From: G965230615 sp965230615
Lineage (GTDB): Bacteria; Pseudomonadota; Gammaproteobacteria; HTCC5015
Assembly (NCBI GenBank): GCA_965230615.1
Contig: OZ246012.1
Coordinates: forward strand, 4,402,001 to 4,466,000
Reading direction: 5' to 3'
DNA: 64,000 bases
The stretch's first letter is position 1. Each line of letters starts with the position of its first letter. Shown piece after piece: positions 35,541 through 44,981 of this stretch. The position numbers and the translations under genes were made by a program. The notes under the pieces are model-generated. The model saw nothing but the letters and a program-made list of their open reading frames with translations, ran no database searches and had not been told where the DNA came from.

Positions 35541-36159
35541 ATAGCCGTTTTGGACAGCCGATAGGCTGCCGCGCAGCGGTGCTTAGGTACTTGCCTAAGC
35601 TAAAAATGGATGGCGCGAGTCAATCCCTTCTGCGCCAAATAAAAAGGCACTGGCCCAACGGTTGGAGCCCTTTTTTATTTTATCGCTTATTTTTAACCGT
35701 TCCTTACGGAAACCCCATTCGCGTGTCCATGCGCTCAAGTTCGACAAATTTGTCAGGAACAAATTTGAACAACGCAGCGAGTAGCTGCGTTGGCCTGGAG
35801 CGTAGCGCAAGGTGAGGCGCAGGATGCGCCGAATAATCCCTCCTGAATCAAGTAAAAAAGCACTGGCCTATGGCTGTGTTCGAACAGGCGGGGCCACCTT
35901 TTATTAGGTTGGGCGACGAGGCCAGGTGAGAACTTAAACATCAACAGGAGCCCAGCGACTGCCATGGCAAGCCTTATTTCCGGTCATGTTGTTCTATTTG
36001 CCGCAGCCTGTCAGCAAGATTTTCTCAGTACGACGTTATACCAGCAATACACCAAGCAAGAAGGCTTGAATCACACCTTTGCCGGTGACAAGTTGAAACA
36101 CTACCGTCAAGCCGTTAAAGTACATCCCCTCAATCAGCCACAGATAGGCCCTTAGCTCT

Positions 36160-37302
36160 ATGAAACCTTTATTTGCGCTTTTTCTTCTTGTTTGCACGCT
36201 TTCAACAACGGTTTGGGCGCGGGAATTCAGCTTGGCCACTTGGCATATGAACCATTTAGCGAAAAACTATAATCAGGGTGGCAATGCACGCAGTAAAGAC
36301 GAATTTGCTTATCTGAAGGCCGTAGGTAAACAGCTCAATGCTGATATTGTGGCATTGCAGGAAGTTGACGGTGAAGTCGCAGCCCGCAGAGTATTGCCTG
36401 GCTATAATATGTATTTCTCCAGTCGGCGTGATCGTCGCCGGGTTGGGTTTGCCGTTAGGCGTTCAGCGTTTGATGTGATAGTCCATCATGAAGACTTTAA
36501 AAGCATCAGCATGAATAACGCCTTACCACGAGGGGTTGATTTATCCGTGATCGTCTCAAATACTGAGATTCGTATACTCAATATCGATATGATACGAGGT
36601 TGCGAAGATAAGGATATTAAGCGCCAAACCAGAGAATGTTCCCGCTTAAGAAAGCAATGGCGGTTTCTGGCAGAATGGATTTATCAGCGAATAGAGGAAG
36701 GTGTTGCCTTTGCGGTCGTGGGTGACTTTGGCAAGTCATTTAAAATTGATGACGATCAATCTGCCTGGCAGATGTTGCATGGTGAAGAGGTGCCGTTAGG
36801 CTCATTGGTACGTGTAACACAAGCCCAACAAAACACATGTTGGGGCGGTGAGACAAATTATTTTCTGAATCATATTTTGCTGAATAAAAAAGCTGCCGAC
36901 TTTGTTGTGCCCAAATCATTTGGGCAAGTTAGCTACGATGGTAGTTCGATAGAGCGACAAAAAATCTCAGAGCATTGTCCAATGATGGTTCGTTTGGATT
37001 TGCCTGCATCAGCAGTGGTATATAAAAATGTCGCAAAGGAAACCGGTGAAGCGACAATCGCTGCCTCGGATGTTGCCGCAGCCGCCACTACAGTGGCAAC
37101 AGCAATGCCTAAACCTGTCAACACAGCAGCCGCAGTTGTGCCTCGTATTGAGGCCCCTGCGAAGCCTGCTACTAATACATCTGTTGAGCACTTCAGTACA
37201 ATTCGGCGCGAGCTGGATAAGCTGCAAAGCCAAAGTAACCAAGCAACCATTGATAATATTTTGCAGGCCTTGGAAGCCTTGGAAGCGCAAATAACAAATT
37301 GA
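36160..37302 (+). CDS. Exported endonuclease/exonuclease/phosphatase-fold protein with altered active site
   Basis: This 380-residue protein has a signal peptide to about residue 20 (TTVWA). The EEP fold is clear from ADIVALQEVD (E68), RVGFAVR, AFAVVGDF (D189), CWGG and EHCPMMVRL. Several usual catalytic residues differ: H29 stands where Asn is expected (ATWHM), D143 where His is expected (NIDMIRGC), G191 where GDFN has Asn, N237 where Asp precedes His, and E271 in EHCP for DH. Activity may be lost or changed. The tail (about 290-380) is an Ala/Thr-rich linker plus a short coiled coil. It follows the tRNA-Ser(UGA) array. Confidence 0.8.
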   Translation: MKPLFALFLLVCTLSTTVWAREFSLATWHMNHLAKNYNQGGNARSKDEFAYLKAVGKQLNADIVALQEVDGEVAARRVLPGYNMYFSSRRDRRRVGFAVRRSAFDVIVHHEDFKSISMNNALPRGVDLSVIVSNTEIRILNIDMIRGCEDKDIKRQTRECSRLRKQWRFLAEWIYQRIEEGVAFAVVGDFGKSFKIDDDQSAWQMLHGEEVPLGSLVRVTQAQQNTCWGGETNYFLNHILLNKKAADFVVPKSFGQVSYDGSSIERQKISEHCPMMVRLDLPASAVVYKNVAKETGEATIAASDVAAAATTVATAMPKPVNTAAAVVPRIEAPAKPATNTSVEHFSTIRRELDKLQSQSNQATIDNILQALEALEAQITN

Positions 37303-37460
37303 TTTGCCGCAGCAGCATATACCCTTGCTGCTATAATGATGTACACATATACAGAGGGATACGTGCCTGCTGACATAGCACCTACTAACATAGTGATAAA
37401 GTAGTGCTGAGATGTGTTTTGGCTTTGTTTGTAAGGCATTGTTTTTGATAAAGTTATATT

Positions 37461-38189
37461 ATGAAAATCCAGGTTTTTTCTGATTTGCATTTGGAGTTCG
37501 GTCCGATGGCAGCGCAGGCCAATGATGCTGATATCATTGTTGCAGCTGGCGATGTTGATCAGCAAGCCGAAGGTGTTAAGTGGCTACAACGTTTGGAGAA
37601 GCCAGTCGTTTATGTGGCAGGTAATCATGAGGTCTGGGGTGGTGATTTGGAAGGCACTTATGACGCTTTACGTGAAGCTTGCGAAGGCACCAATATCCAT
37701 TTTTTAGAAAACGACCAAATAACCATAGATGAGGTGACATTTTTTGGTTGTTCGCTATGGGTGGACTTCTTCGATGGTAATGAGCAGCTGTTAGAGTACG
37801 CCCAGCTGTATATGAATGACTTTGTTTATGTGACCGATCGTGGGCTACCATTATCGCCTGAGGCGCTAATAGAGAAGAATATTGAGTCAGTACGTTGGCT
37901 AGAATCATCATTAGCTAAGCCAACGGATAAAAAGCGAGTCGTCGTGACGCATCATGCGCCTTCATTGCGTAGCTGGGGGTTTGATGAGCAAGACCCTCTG
38001 CGTTATGCCTATTGCAATAACTTAGATGATATGGCCCGACAGTATGACATTGCGCTATGGGCGCATGGGCATGTACATTGTCGCTCTGATTACCGGATTG
38101 CTAATACTCGGGTAGTGTGCAATCCAAGAGGGTATTATAAACATAAACTGGTTGACGAGTTTGATGTCGTAAAGGTAGTTGAGATCTAA
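37461..38189 (+). CDS. Calcineurin-like metallophosphoesterase
   Basis: The 242-residue protein has the full dinuclear metal set: DLH in SDLHLEF (residues 8-10), AAGDVD, AGNHEVWGGD, THHAPS and AHGHVH. The substrate is unknown. Its stop overlaps the next start (TAATG), so it is co-translated with the DUF1820 gene. It starts about 160 bases after the EEP-fold gene. Confidence 0.9.
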   Translation: MKIQVFSDLHLEFGPMAAQANDADIIVAAGDVDQQAEGVKWLQRLEKPVVYVAGNHEVWGGDLEGTYDALREACEGTNIHFLENDQITIDEVTFFGCSLWVDFFDGNEQLLEYAQLYMNDFVYVTDRGLPLSPEALIEKNIESVRWLESSLAKPTDKKRVVVTHHAPSLRSWGFDEQDPLRYAYCNNLDDMARQYDIALWAHGHVHCRSDYRIANTRVVCNPRGYYKHKLVDEFDVVKVVEI

Positions 38190-38521
38190 TGGCTGAGATG
38201 CTGTACAAAGTGCGCTTTGTTAATGAAGATAAAGTTTACGAAGTCTACGCAAAGCATGTTTATCAAGGTGATATGTATGGCTTTGTTGTGATCGAGGATT
38301 TGGTCTTCGGCGAAACCAGTACGGTGGTTGTTGATCCTAGTGAAGAGCGTCTGCGGCGTGAGTTCGATGGTGTCAAGCAAACCTATATCCCAATGCATGC
38401 GGTATTAAGAATCGATCAGGTGGAAAAGCAAGGGGCTGCAAAAATTTCTAACATTGATGGTAAGGTTGCTCACTTCCCGTCGCCGGTCTATACCCCGAAA
38501 GGGAGTGAGACCAAAGAGTAG
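38189..38521 (+). CDS. DUF1820 family protein
   Basis: The 110-residue protein matches the DUF1820 pattern: YKVRFVNEDKVYEVYAKHVYQGDMYGFVVIEDLVFG, then VVDPSEERLRREFDGVKQTYIPMHAVLRIDQVEKQG and a short tail. This family is common in Gammaproteobacteria and uncharacterised. It ends 10 bases before the convergent hexR stop. Confidence 0.88.
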   Translation: MAEMLYKVRFVNEDKVYEVYAKHVYQGDMYGFVVIEDLVFGETSTVVVDPSEERLRREFDGVKQTYIPMHAVLRIDQVEKQGAAKISNIDGKVAHFPSPVYTPKGSETKE

Positions 38522-38531
38522 TCACCCAGGC

Positions 38532-39374
38532 TTAGTCGCTATCCCCCAGGCGTGACTTGCTGTTGTTTTCCCGAATTTTGCGCAGATGTGCTGTAAAGCT
38601 GGGGCCTCTTTGTAAAAACACACCGGTTGCCAGAATATCCAAAATAAGCATTTGAATAATACGCCCACCCATCGCACTATAAATGTCATTGTCTTCACTG
38701 ATATTGGTCGCCAGTACGGTATTGCAAGTGCGGCCCAAGGGGGAGTTAGGGTTCGTTAAGCCGACAATGTTAGCACCTGCCTCCTTGGCATGTTGCACAG
38801 ACTCAATGATGGCACTGGTTTGGCCAGACGTGGAGATGGGCACGATAACGGCCCCGGTTGGTGAGGCGGCAGCGGACATGCGCTGGATGATTGTATCTGT
38901 ACGGGCCACCACAGGGACATCGAGACGGATGAACTTTTGTTGAGCATCGAGTGCCACTGGTGCTGATGCGCCAATACCAAAGAACTCAATGCGCCTGGCT
39001 TGTGCCAGTATGCTAATGGCCTGATCAAGTGTGGCGGCGCTTATATTATTACGTGTTTCATTAATAATGGCACTAGCAGTATCCCATATCTTTTCACTCA
39101 GCATGGATACCGTATCATTCGGCTCGATAGTGTGATGTGCTAAACTGGCACCGCTGGCCAGGGACTGAGCCAGTTTAAGTTTAAAATCGGGAAAGCCAGA
39201 ACAGCCCATAGAATGGCAAAAACGGTTCACGGTAGGTTCGCTGACATCTGCTAAGCGTGCAAGTTGTGCAATGCTGTTGAGGATAGCGCGTTGCGGGTCG
39301 TTGAGTACGGTAAGCGCGACTTTACGCTCTGACTTACTGAGTTTGGGTTGTTTTTCAGCAATTTCAAGTAACAT
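38532..39374 (-). CDS. hexR: RpiR/MurR-family repressor HexR
   Basis: The 280-residue regulator has an N-terminal helix-turn-helix (LARLADVSEPTVNRFCHSMGCSGFPDFKLKLAQSL, about 38-72). A C-terminal SIS sugar-phosphate domain follows (FFGIGASAPVALDAQQKF, VPISTSGQTSAIIESVQHAKEAGA). HexR binds 2-keto-3-deoxy-6-phosphogluconate and represses Entner-Doudoroff and zwf genes in Pseudomonas and Shewanella. Its divergence from zwf and a HexR-like box at 39700 support that identity. Confidence 0.93.
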   Translation of the reverse strand: MLLEIAEKQPKLSKSERKVALTVLNDPQRAILNSIAQLARLADVSEPTVNRFCHSMGCSGFPDFKLKLAQSLASGASLAHHTIEPNDTVSMLSEKIWDTASAIINETRNNISAATLDQAISILAQARRIEFFGIGASAPVALDAQQKFIRLDVPVVARTDTIIQRMSAAASPTGAVIVPISTSGQTSAIIESVQHAKEAGANIVGLTNPNSPLGRTCNTVLATNISEDNDIYSAMGGRIIQMLILDILATGVFLQRGPSFTAHLRKIRENNSKSRLGDSD

Positions 39375-39699
39375 GGGTGATATCTCTGCGTCCTGTCTTA
39401 TTCGGTATTATTAGGCAGTCCATGCACGTTAATGGCACACTCCCTGCAAGAAAACTTGGGTAGGAGAGGTAACTGCCGCTCTTATAAGCTTGCTTGCTGC
39501 GTTTTATTAAGGTGCAAGTATAGATGCTGTTGCAGCAAACATCTGTGCCAGGATGCTGACGCCGGTTTAATGTTATTAGCATCAATAGCTGTCGGGGGTT
39601 GCTATTTTTCTTTTTATATCAATAGCTTACCTGAACTTTGTGCAAGCGCTGGCTGTTGATAGGTGATAACCTCCTGACTCGTAAAATGTTGTTCTAATA
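39375..39699. other. hexR-zwf intergenic region with a possible sigma-54 site
   Basis: TGGCACACTCCCTGCA at 39433-39448 keeps GG-N10-GC but has CTGC instead of TTGC, so it is a weaker sigma-54 candidate about 400 bases before zwf. No further gene is seen; short frames here have no coding character. Confidence 0.35.
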
Positions 39700-39714
39700 T
39701 GTAATTTAGTTTCA
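39700..39714. promoter_or_regulatory. Candidate HexR operator
   Basis: TGTAATTTAGTTTCA matches the HexR palindrome TGTAAT-N3-ATTACA in most positions. It lies about 130 bases before the zwf ATG in the region divergent from hexR, where such a site is expected. Confidence 0.55.
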
Positions 39715-39846
39715 TAGTCGGCTTTAAGCCAGCTCAACTGAAGGTATTTGCATGATAAAATTAAGAAACTCTATGCACGTCATACGTCGGCAATCGAGTA
39801 TTGCTATACACATTTAATAATTGATATCACTCAATGGATTTTACCT

Positions 39847-41328
39847 ATGCTTGATTTATCCGAGATAGATACCTGTAGCATCGTGATTTTTGGCGGTAAT
39901 GGGGATTTGGCGACACGTATGTTGTTGCCATCACTGTACTTTTTGGATAAAGATGGTTATTTGCCGGAAAAACTGCGCATTGTTGGTGCAGCACGTAGCC
40001 AGCTCAATACTGAGCAGTATCATCAGTTGGTGCATGAAAAGTTACTTGGCTATATTTCTGCTGAACACTTCGATGAGGATAAGTGGCAAAGCTTTGTTAA
40101 ACGTTTGTCATATGTCGCTGTTGATGCAAAAGACCCTCAGAGCTTTGTGCATTTGAGAGACTCTTTAGCATTGACACCCGCATGTGAACTTGTTTGTTAT
40201 TTATCAACAGCGACCTCGTTATACGGCAATATTTGCCGGGGGTTAAAAGATGTAGGTTTGGTGACTGCCAAAACCCGGGTCGTTATGGAAAAGCCTATTG
40301 GCCATGATTTGGCATCTTCAAAAGTGACTAACGATGCCGTATCAGCAATATTTCCTGAGAGTAATATTTTTCGTATTGATCATTACCTTGGTAAAGAAAC
40401 AGTACAAAACATATTGGCTTTGCGCTTTGCCAATACTATGTTTGAGCCGCTCTGGAACAATGCTGGCATTGATCATGTGCAAATTACGATTTCAGAGCAA
40501 GTGGGCGTAGAAGGACGTTGGTCTTACTACAATGATTCAGGTGCCTTGCGGGATATGCTGCAGAATCATATGTTACAGCTAATCTCGCTGATTGCGATGG
40601 AGCCGCCGAGTGATATGGATGCAGATGCCGTGCGCAATGAAAAAGTCAAAGTGCTGCGTTCCCTGCGGCCTATCGTTGGTGATGCAGTAGAACGCGATAC
40701 TGTCAGAGGGCAGTACCGGGCGGGAGCAATCGCTGGGCAGTCAGTGCCGGGTTATTGTGAAGAGGAAGGCGGTGTTGCCGATAGTGTCACCGAAACCTTT
40801 GTCGCTTTACGTGCACATATTGACAACTGGCGCTGGGCAGGTGTACCGTTTTATCTGCGTACCGGTAAACGTTTGCCCTATCGATATACCGAAATCTATA
40901 TCCAGTTTCGCGATGTCCCTCATTCTATATTTGATAAAATTGGTGGTTCAAAGCTGTCACCTAACAAGCTTATTATCCGTTTGCAGCCTGAAGAAAATAT
41001 TAAATTATTAATGATGAATAAAGTACCTGGCTTGAGTAATGAAGGTGTACGTTTAAAAGAAGTGCCATTAAATTTAAGTTTAACCGAGGCATTTAATAAA
41101 ACGCGCAGGCGCATAGCGTATGAGCGTTTATTTTTGGATATTATCCGTCATGATACAACCTTGTTTGTACGTCGCGATGAAGTCGAAGCAGCATGGTCTT
41201 GGGCTGATGGAATTCTCGATGGCTGGCAGCAATTATTAGAGTCGCCGCGGCATTATGCCGCGGGCACTTGGGGGCCTTCCGCTTCTTTTGCGCTGACTGA
41301 GCGCTTTGGGCATACCTGGCACGAATAA
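39847..41328 (+). CDS. zwf: Glucose-6-phosphate dehydrogenase
   Basis: This 493-residue NAD(P)-linked enzyme oxidises glucose-6-phosphate to 6-phosphogluconolactone. FGGNGDLATR (15-24) is the cofactor loop. VMEKPIGHD and RIDHYLGKETVQN hold the substrate site with the catalytic His. WAGVPFYLRTGKRLP is a further signature. An upstream in-frame start at 39748 would add 33 residues with no family match, so the ATG at 39847 is chosen. It is first in a run of nine co-directional genes. Confidence 0.95.
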   Translation: MLDLSEIDTCSIVIFGGNGDLATRMLLPSLYFLDKDGYLPEKLRIVGAARSQLNTEQYHQLVHEKLLGYISAEHFDEDKWQSFVKRLSYVAVDAKDPQSFVHLRDSLALTPACELVCYLSTATSLYGNICRGLKDVGLVTAKTRVVMEKPIGHDLASSKVTNDAVSAIFPESNIFRIDHYLGKETVQNILALRFANTMFEPLWNNAGIDHVQITISEQVGVEGRWSYYNDSGALRDMLQNHMLQLISLIAMEPPSDMDADAVRNEKVKVLRSLRPIVGDAVERDTVRGQYRAGAIAGQSVPGYCEEEGGVADSVTETFVALRAHIDNWRWAGVPFYLRTGKRLPYRYTEIYIQFRDVPHSIFDKIGGSKLSPNKLIIRLQPEENIKLLMMNKVPGLSNEGVRLKEVPLNLSLTEAFNKTRRRIAYERLFLDIIRHDTTLFVRRDEVEAAWSWADGILDGWQQLLESPRHYAAGTWGPSASFALTERFGHTWHE

Positions 41329-41350
41329 TAGAAAATTGTTAGAGAATAAT

Positions 41351-42061
41351 ATGACAATAGAACTTAATAAATTTGCTGATAAACAAACGATGACGACAGC
41401 GCTGGCCGATGCGATTTGTACTCGCTTGTCTGCCGCTATCGATAACAGAGGGTGTGCAAGCTTGGTTGTTTCAGGCGGCAGTACACCAACGTTATTATTT
41501 CAAGCACTTGCTCAGCGAGCTTTGGCCTGGGATAAAGTAACCGTTACCTTGACAGATGAACGTTGGGTTGAAAATAGTGCAGCTGCCAGTAATGAAAAGC
41601 TGGTGCGCGATACCTTATTGCAGGGCGCAGCAGCATCAGCGACTTTTGTTGCACTAAAAACATCGCATGCTAACCCTTATGCTGCAGAAGCTGAGGTGCA
41701 TGCTGCAATCACAGCGATATCACTGCCTTTTGATATTGTGCTGTTAGGCATGGGAGAAGATGGACACACCGCGTCTTTATTTCCTGATGCTGAAGCCTTG
41801 CCGCAGGCACTTGATATGCAAGCTGGTTCCTATTGTAAAGGACTAGAGCCTAGAGAGCTGCCAGAACATGCGCCCTATCCACGCATGACGCTGACTCTGC
41901 CTGCTATATTGAATAGTCAATGGCTTGTGTTATTGCTAGCGGGTACAAGTAAACTCGATGTTTATGAGCAAGCAATGGCGGGTGATGACGATAGTGCTAT
42001 GCCAGTACGAGCCGTACTAAAACAACAACAAACACCGATAGACGTTTATTGGGCACCTTAG
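41351..42061 (+). CDS. pgl: 6-Phosphogluconolactonase
   Basis: This 236-residue enzyme hydrolyses the lactone made by Zwf. SLVVSGGSTPTLLFQAL, VTVTLTDERWV, FDIVLLGMGEDGHTASLFP and RMTLTLPAI are family signatures, and the His of DGHTAS is catalytic. The ATG at 41351 is 22 bases after the zwf stop. An upstream in-frame start would overlap zwf. Confidence 0.95.
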   Translation: MTIELNKFADKQTMTTALADAICTRLSAAIDNRGCASLVVSGGSTPTLLFQALAQRALAWDKVTVTLTDERWVENSAAASNEKLVRDTLLQGAAASATFVALKTSHANPYAAEAEVHAAITAISLPFDIVLLGMGEDGHTASLFPDAEALPQALDMQAGSYCKGLEPRELPEHAPYPRMTLTLPAILNSQWLVLLLAGTSKLDVYEQAMAGDDDSAMPVRAVLKQQQTPIDVYWAP

Positions 42062-42081
42062 GTGCTTTCGGAGCCAGATTT

Positions 42082-43893
42082 ATGCATCCTAAAATTATTG
42101 AGGTTACAACACGCATTCAGCAAAGAAGTAAAGCCAGTCGAGCGGCCTACTTAGCCAAAGTGCAACAATGGGGGCAGGATAACCCTTATCGAGGTACATT
42201 GTCTTGTGGCAACTTAGCGCATGGTTTTGCGGCATCACCGCAGGGTGATAAGTTGCAGATCAAAGCCGTTAAAAACGCTAATATTGGTATCGTATCAGCA
42301 TATAACGATATGCTATCAGCGCATCAGCCGTTTGAAGTGTTTCCGCAAATTATCAAAGAAGCTGTGCGTGAATTAAATTGTACCGCGCAATTCGCAGGAG
42401 CTGTGCCTGCGATGTGCGATGGTGTTACGCAAGGACAGCCGGGTATGGAGCTAAGCTTATTTAGTCGTGACACCATAGCGATGGCTACTGCAATTGCACT
42501 GTCACATAATATGTTTGATGGTGTTTTATGTTTAGGCGTGTGCGATAAAATTGTACCCGGTTTATTGATTGGTGCATTAAGTTTTGGACACTTGCCTGTG
42601 GTGTTTGTGCCAGCAGGGCCAATGACCAGTGGTTTAAGTAATGCAGAAAAATTACGTGTGCGCAAAGAATATGCGCAAGGCAAGGTAGATCGCGATGCTT
42701 TATTGGAAGCTGAGTCGCAGTCCTATCATGGCGCGGGTACTTGTACGTTTTATGGTACGGCCAATAGTAACCAGATGCTAATGGAAATAATGGGCTTGCA
42801 CTTGCCAGGCTCATCTTTTATCAATCCCAACACACCATTGCGTGATGCATTAACTGTAGAGGCAGCCAAGCGTATCACTGAAATTACGTCTTTAGGTGAA
42901 CACTATATGCCGTTGGCAGAGATTGTGGATGAAAAAGTCATGGTGAATGCGATTATAGGTTTGTTGGCCACCGGTGGTTCAACCAACCATACTATACACA
43001 TTATCGCGATTGCCAAAGCGGCAGGTATTGACGTGAACTGGGATGACTTTGCTGATTTATCAGCGGTGATACCATTATTAACACGCATTTATCCAAATGG
43101 CCAAGCTGATGTCAATCATTTCAATGCCGCTGGTGGTATGGGCGTGCTAATACAAGAGTTGCTCAACAGTGGCTTATTACACGAAGATGTTAACACTATT
43201 ATTGGCAAAGGCATGCAAGCCTATTGTCAGGAGCCTTTTATGCGGGGTGAGCAAGTGGTATGGCGGCCTGCACCTGAGCAGTCACAAGATACTGACATAT
43301 TAAGACCGGTAAGTGAGCCATTTAGTAAAGAAGGTGGTTTGCAGGTGCTCAAAGGCAATATTGGTCGAGCAGTGATTAAAATATCAGCGGTTGACCCTGA
43401 GCATCATGTTATTGAAGCACCAGCGGTGATCTTTAACAGCCAACATGAATTGCAAGATGCTATACAAGGTGGCAAGCTGGAGCGAGACTGTGTTGCCGTA
43501 GTACGCTTTCAGGGGCCTAAAGCCAATGGTATGCCAGAATTGCATAAACTAACACCGTACCTTGCTATTCAACAAGAGAAAGGCTTTCAAGTTGCATTGC
43601 TAACAGATGGTCGTATGTCAGGTGCATCAGGTAAGGTGCCAGCAGCTATCCATGTTACGCCTGAGGCTTTGGATGGTGGAGTGATTGCTAAGTTGCGCGA
43701 TGGCGATATGATTCGTTTAGATGCAAGTACCGGTACTTTGGAAGTGCAACTATCTGCTGAAGAATTAGCAAGCAGAGAGGCCGAGACAACAGACTTGAGT
43801 GATAACGAATTTGGCTTGGGCCGAGAAATGTTTGCGCATATGCGCAAACATGTCAATGATTCTGAGTCAGGTGCCAGTGTATTTGAGCTGTAG
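42082..43893 (+). CDS. edd: 6-Phosphogluconate dehydratase
   Basis: This 603-residue Fe-S enzyme makes 2-keto-3-deoxy-6-phosphogluconate. VPAMCDGVTQGQPGMELS and GVCDKIVPG carry cluster cysteines, and GTCTFYGTANSNQMLMEIMGLHLPGSSF and TDGRMSGASGKVPAAIHV are IlvD/Edd signatures. The ATG at 42082 (MHPKIIEVTTRI) is preferred to the upstream start that overlaps pgl. It lies 20 bases past the pgl stop. Confidence 0.96.
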   Translation: MHPKIIEVTTRIQQRSKASRAAYLAKVQQWGQDNPYRGTLSCGNLAHGFAASPQGDKLQIKAVKNANIGIVSAYNDMLSAHQPFEVFPQIIKEAVRELNCTAQFAGAVPAMCDGVTQGQPGMELSLFSRDTIAMATAIALSHNMFDGVLCLGVCDKIVPGLLIGALSFGHLPVVFVPAGPMTSGLSNAEKLRVRKEYAQGKVDRDALLEAESQSYHGAGTCTFYGTANSNQMLMEIMGLHLPGSSFINPNTPLRDALTVEAAKRITEITSLGEHYMPLAEIVDEKVMVNAIIGLLATGGSTNHTIHIIAIAKAAGIDVNWDDFADLSAVIPLLTRIYPNGQADVNHFNAAGGMGVLIQELLNSGLLHEDVNTIIGKGMQAYCQEPFMRGEQVVWRPAPEQSQDTDILRPVSEPFSKEGGLQVLKGNIGRAVIKISAVDPEHHVIEAPAVIFNSQHELQDAIQGGKLERDCVAVVRFQGPKANGMPELHKLTPYLAIQQEKGFQVALLTDGRMSGASGKVPAAIHVTPEALDGGVIAKLRDGDMIRLDASTGTLEVQLSAEELASREAETTDLSDNEFGLGREMFAHMRKHVNDSESGASVFEL

Positions 43894-43943
43894 TGATACA
43901 CTAAAAAAAGCCTTATCAAAGATATTTTACTTAAGATACTAAG

Positions 43944-44945
43944 ATGACTTCATTTTCTGCACAATCGACGTATGGCCTTATTGCTGATATTGGTGGTACC
44001 AACGCGCGCTTTGCTTTAGTAGAGCTAGTATCGCAAACCTCGGTTGTGATGCTAGCAGTACAAAAGTTTCGCTGTGCTGATTACCCATCACTAACGGCAG
44101 CAGTCAATGCCTATATAGCGCCATTGGCTGTTGCGGAGACTCAAATTAAAACAGCTACAATTGCCGTCGCAGGTGCACTCGATGGTGACTGGTTTGAAAT
44201 GACCAATAACCCCTGGGCATTTTCAATTAAAGCTGTTGAACGTGAATTAGCGCTGGAGTGCTTGACGGTGATTAATGACTATACCGCAATTGCTTGGGCG
44301 ATATCCCGTTTTGCCGAAGCTGACTATATTTCGGTGGGTGGAGGACAAGCTGATTCGGGTTTACATATCCCAGTGGGTATTGTTGGGCCAGGTACCGGTT
44401 TGGGTATGGGGGGGTATATTCAAGGTCAGCATGAATTCATTGCTTTGCAGGCAGAAGGAGGGCATGCTACTTTTGCGCCGTGTAATGAAGTTGAGATTGA
44501 GATATTACATATACTTTCTAAGCAATATAGCCGTGTATCGAATGAACGTTTATTGTCAGGTCCAGGGCTGGTTAATATTTATCAGGCCTTAGCTGAGATT
44601 GAAAACTTGCCAGCTGAAAGGCGCGATGCAGCAGCGATTAGCTCGGCCGCGATTGAGCATGACGATGTGTTATGTGTTCGTGCCTTAAATCAGTTTTGTG
44701 CTACCTTAGGCAGTGTTGCAGGTGATTTGGCATTAACGCTTGGTGCTAGAGCCGGTGTTTATATTGCCGGAGGAATTGTGCCGCGTTTTGTTGATTTTTT
44801 TCAGCAAAGCCCGTTCCGTAAACGCTTTGAAGCCAAAGGGCGCTTTAGTGCTTATAATGCGGCAATACCAACACGCTTAATTACTAATAGTCAACCTGGC
44901 TTGTTGGGCGCTGCGGCAAACCAACTGGCTCTACATGTAGCTTAA
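43944..44945 (+). CDS. glk: Glucokinase
   Basis: This 333-residue ATP-dependent kinase of the bacterial Glk family feeds glucose to Zwf. GLIADIGGTNARFALVE is the phosphate loop, GTGLGMGGYI and LQAEGGHATFAP the sugar-binding signatures, and VYIAGGIVPRFVDFF lies near the C-terminus. It sits between edd and eda, the common pseudomonad order. Confidence 0.95.
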   Translation: MTSFSAQSTYGLIADIGGTNARFALVELVSQTSVVMLAVQKFRCADYPSLTAAVNAYIAPLAVAETQIKTATIAVAGALDGDWFEMTNNPWAFSIKAVERELALECLTVINDYTAIAWAISRFAEADYISVGGGQADSGLHIPVGIVGPGTGLGMGGYIQGQHEFIALQAEGGHATFAPCNEVEIEILHILSKQYSRVSNERLLSGPGLVNIYQALAEIENLPAERRDAAAISSAAIEHDDVLCVRALNQFCATLGSVAGDLALTLGARAGVYIAGGIVPRFVDFFQQSPFRKRFEAKGRFSAYNAAIPTRLITNSQPGLLGAAANQLALHVA

Positions 44946-44981
44946 TTTATGGACTTTCCGTGAGTGATATAAGGTATTTAT

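Larger units (their letters stand above)
35144..35900 (+). repeat. Mosaic tail array after tRNA-Ser(UGA)
   Basis: The T-arm/acceptor 3' segment aatccctc...cgccaaataaaa of the tRNA recurs at 35313 and 35622 and, degenerate, at about 35836. Each copy is preceded by an insert that starts at a T-loop-like GTTCGAC (35232, 35422, 35738). Each insert holds an AAAACGGC/GCCGTTTT-type hairpin (AAATTTGT/ACAAATTT in the third), then GC-rich hairpins, and ends just before AATCCCTC. Most copies are followed by a terminator-like stem and T-tract. Spacings are about 169, 309 and 213 bases; the second is enlarged by nested palindromes. Modules match those at 57000-57290. Confidence 0.85.

Noticed and set aside
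35144..35900. Integron cassette array (attC sites)
   Set aside because: The palindromes lack the GTTRRRY/RYYYAAC cores, no cassettes with genes lie between them, and no intI is in the window.
35964..36155. A 63-residue frame before the EEP-fold gene
   Set aside because: It has no recognised motif or ribosome-binding site, and its content looks like decayed array flank.
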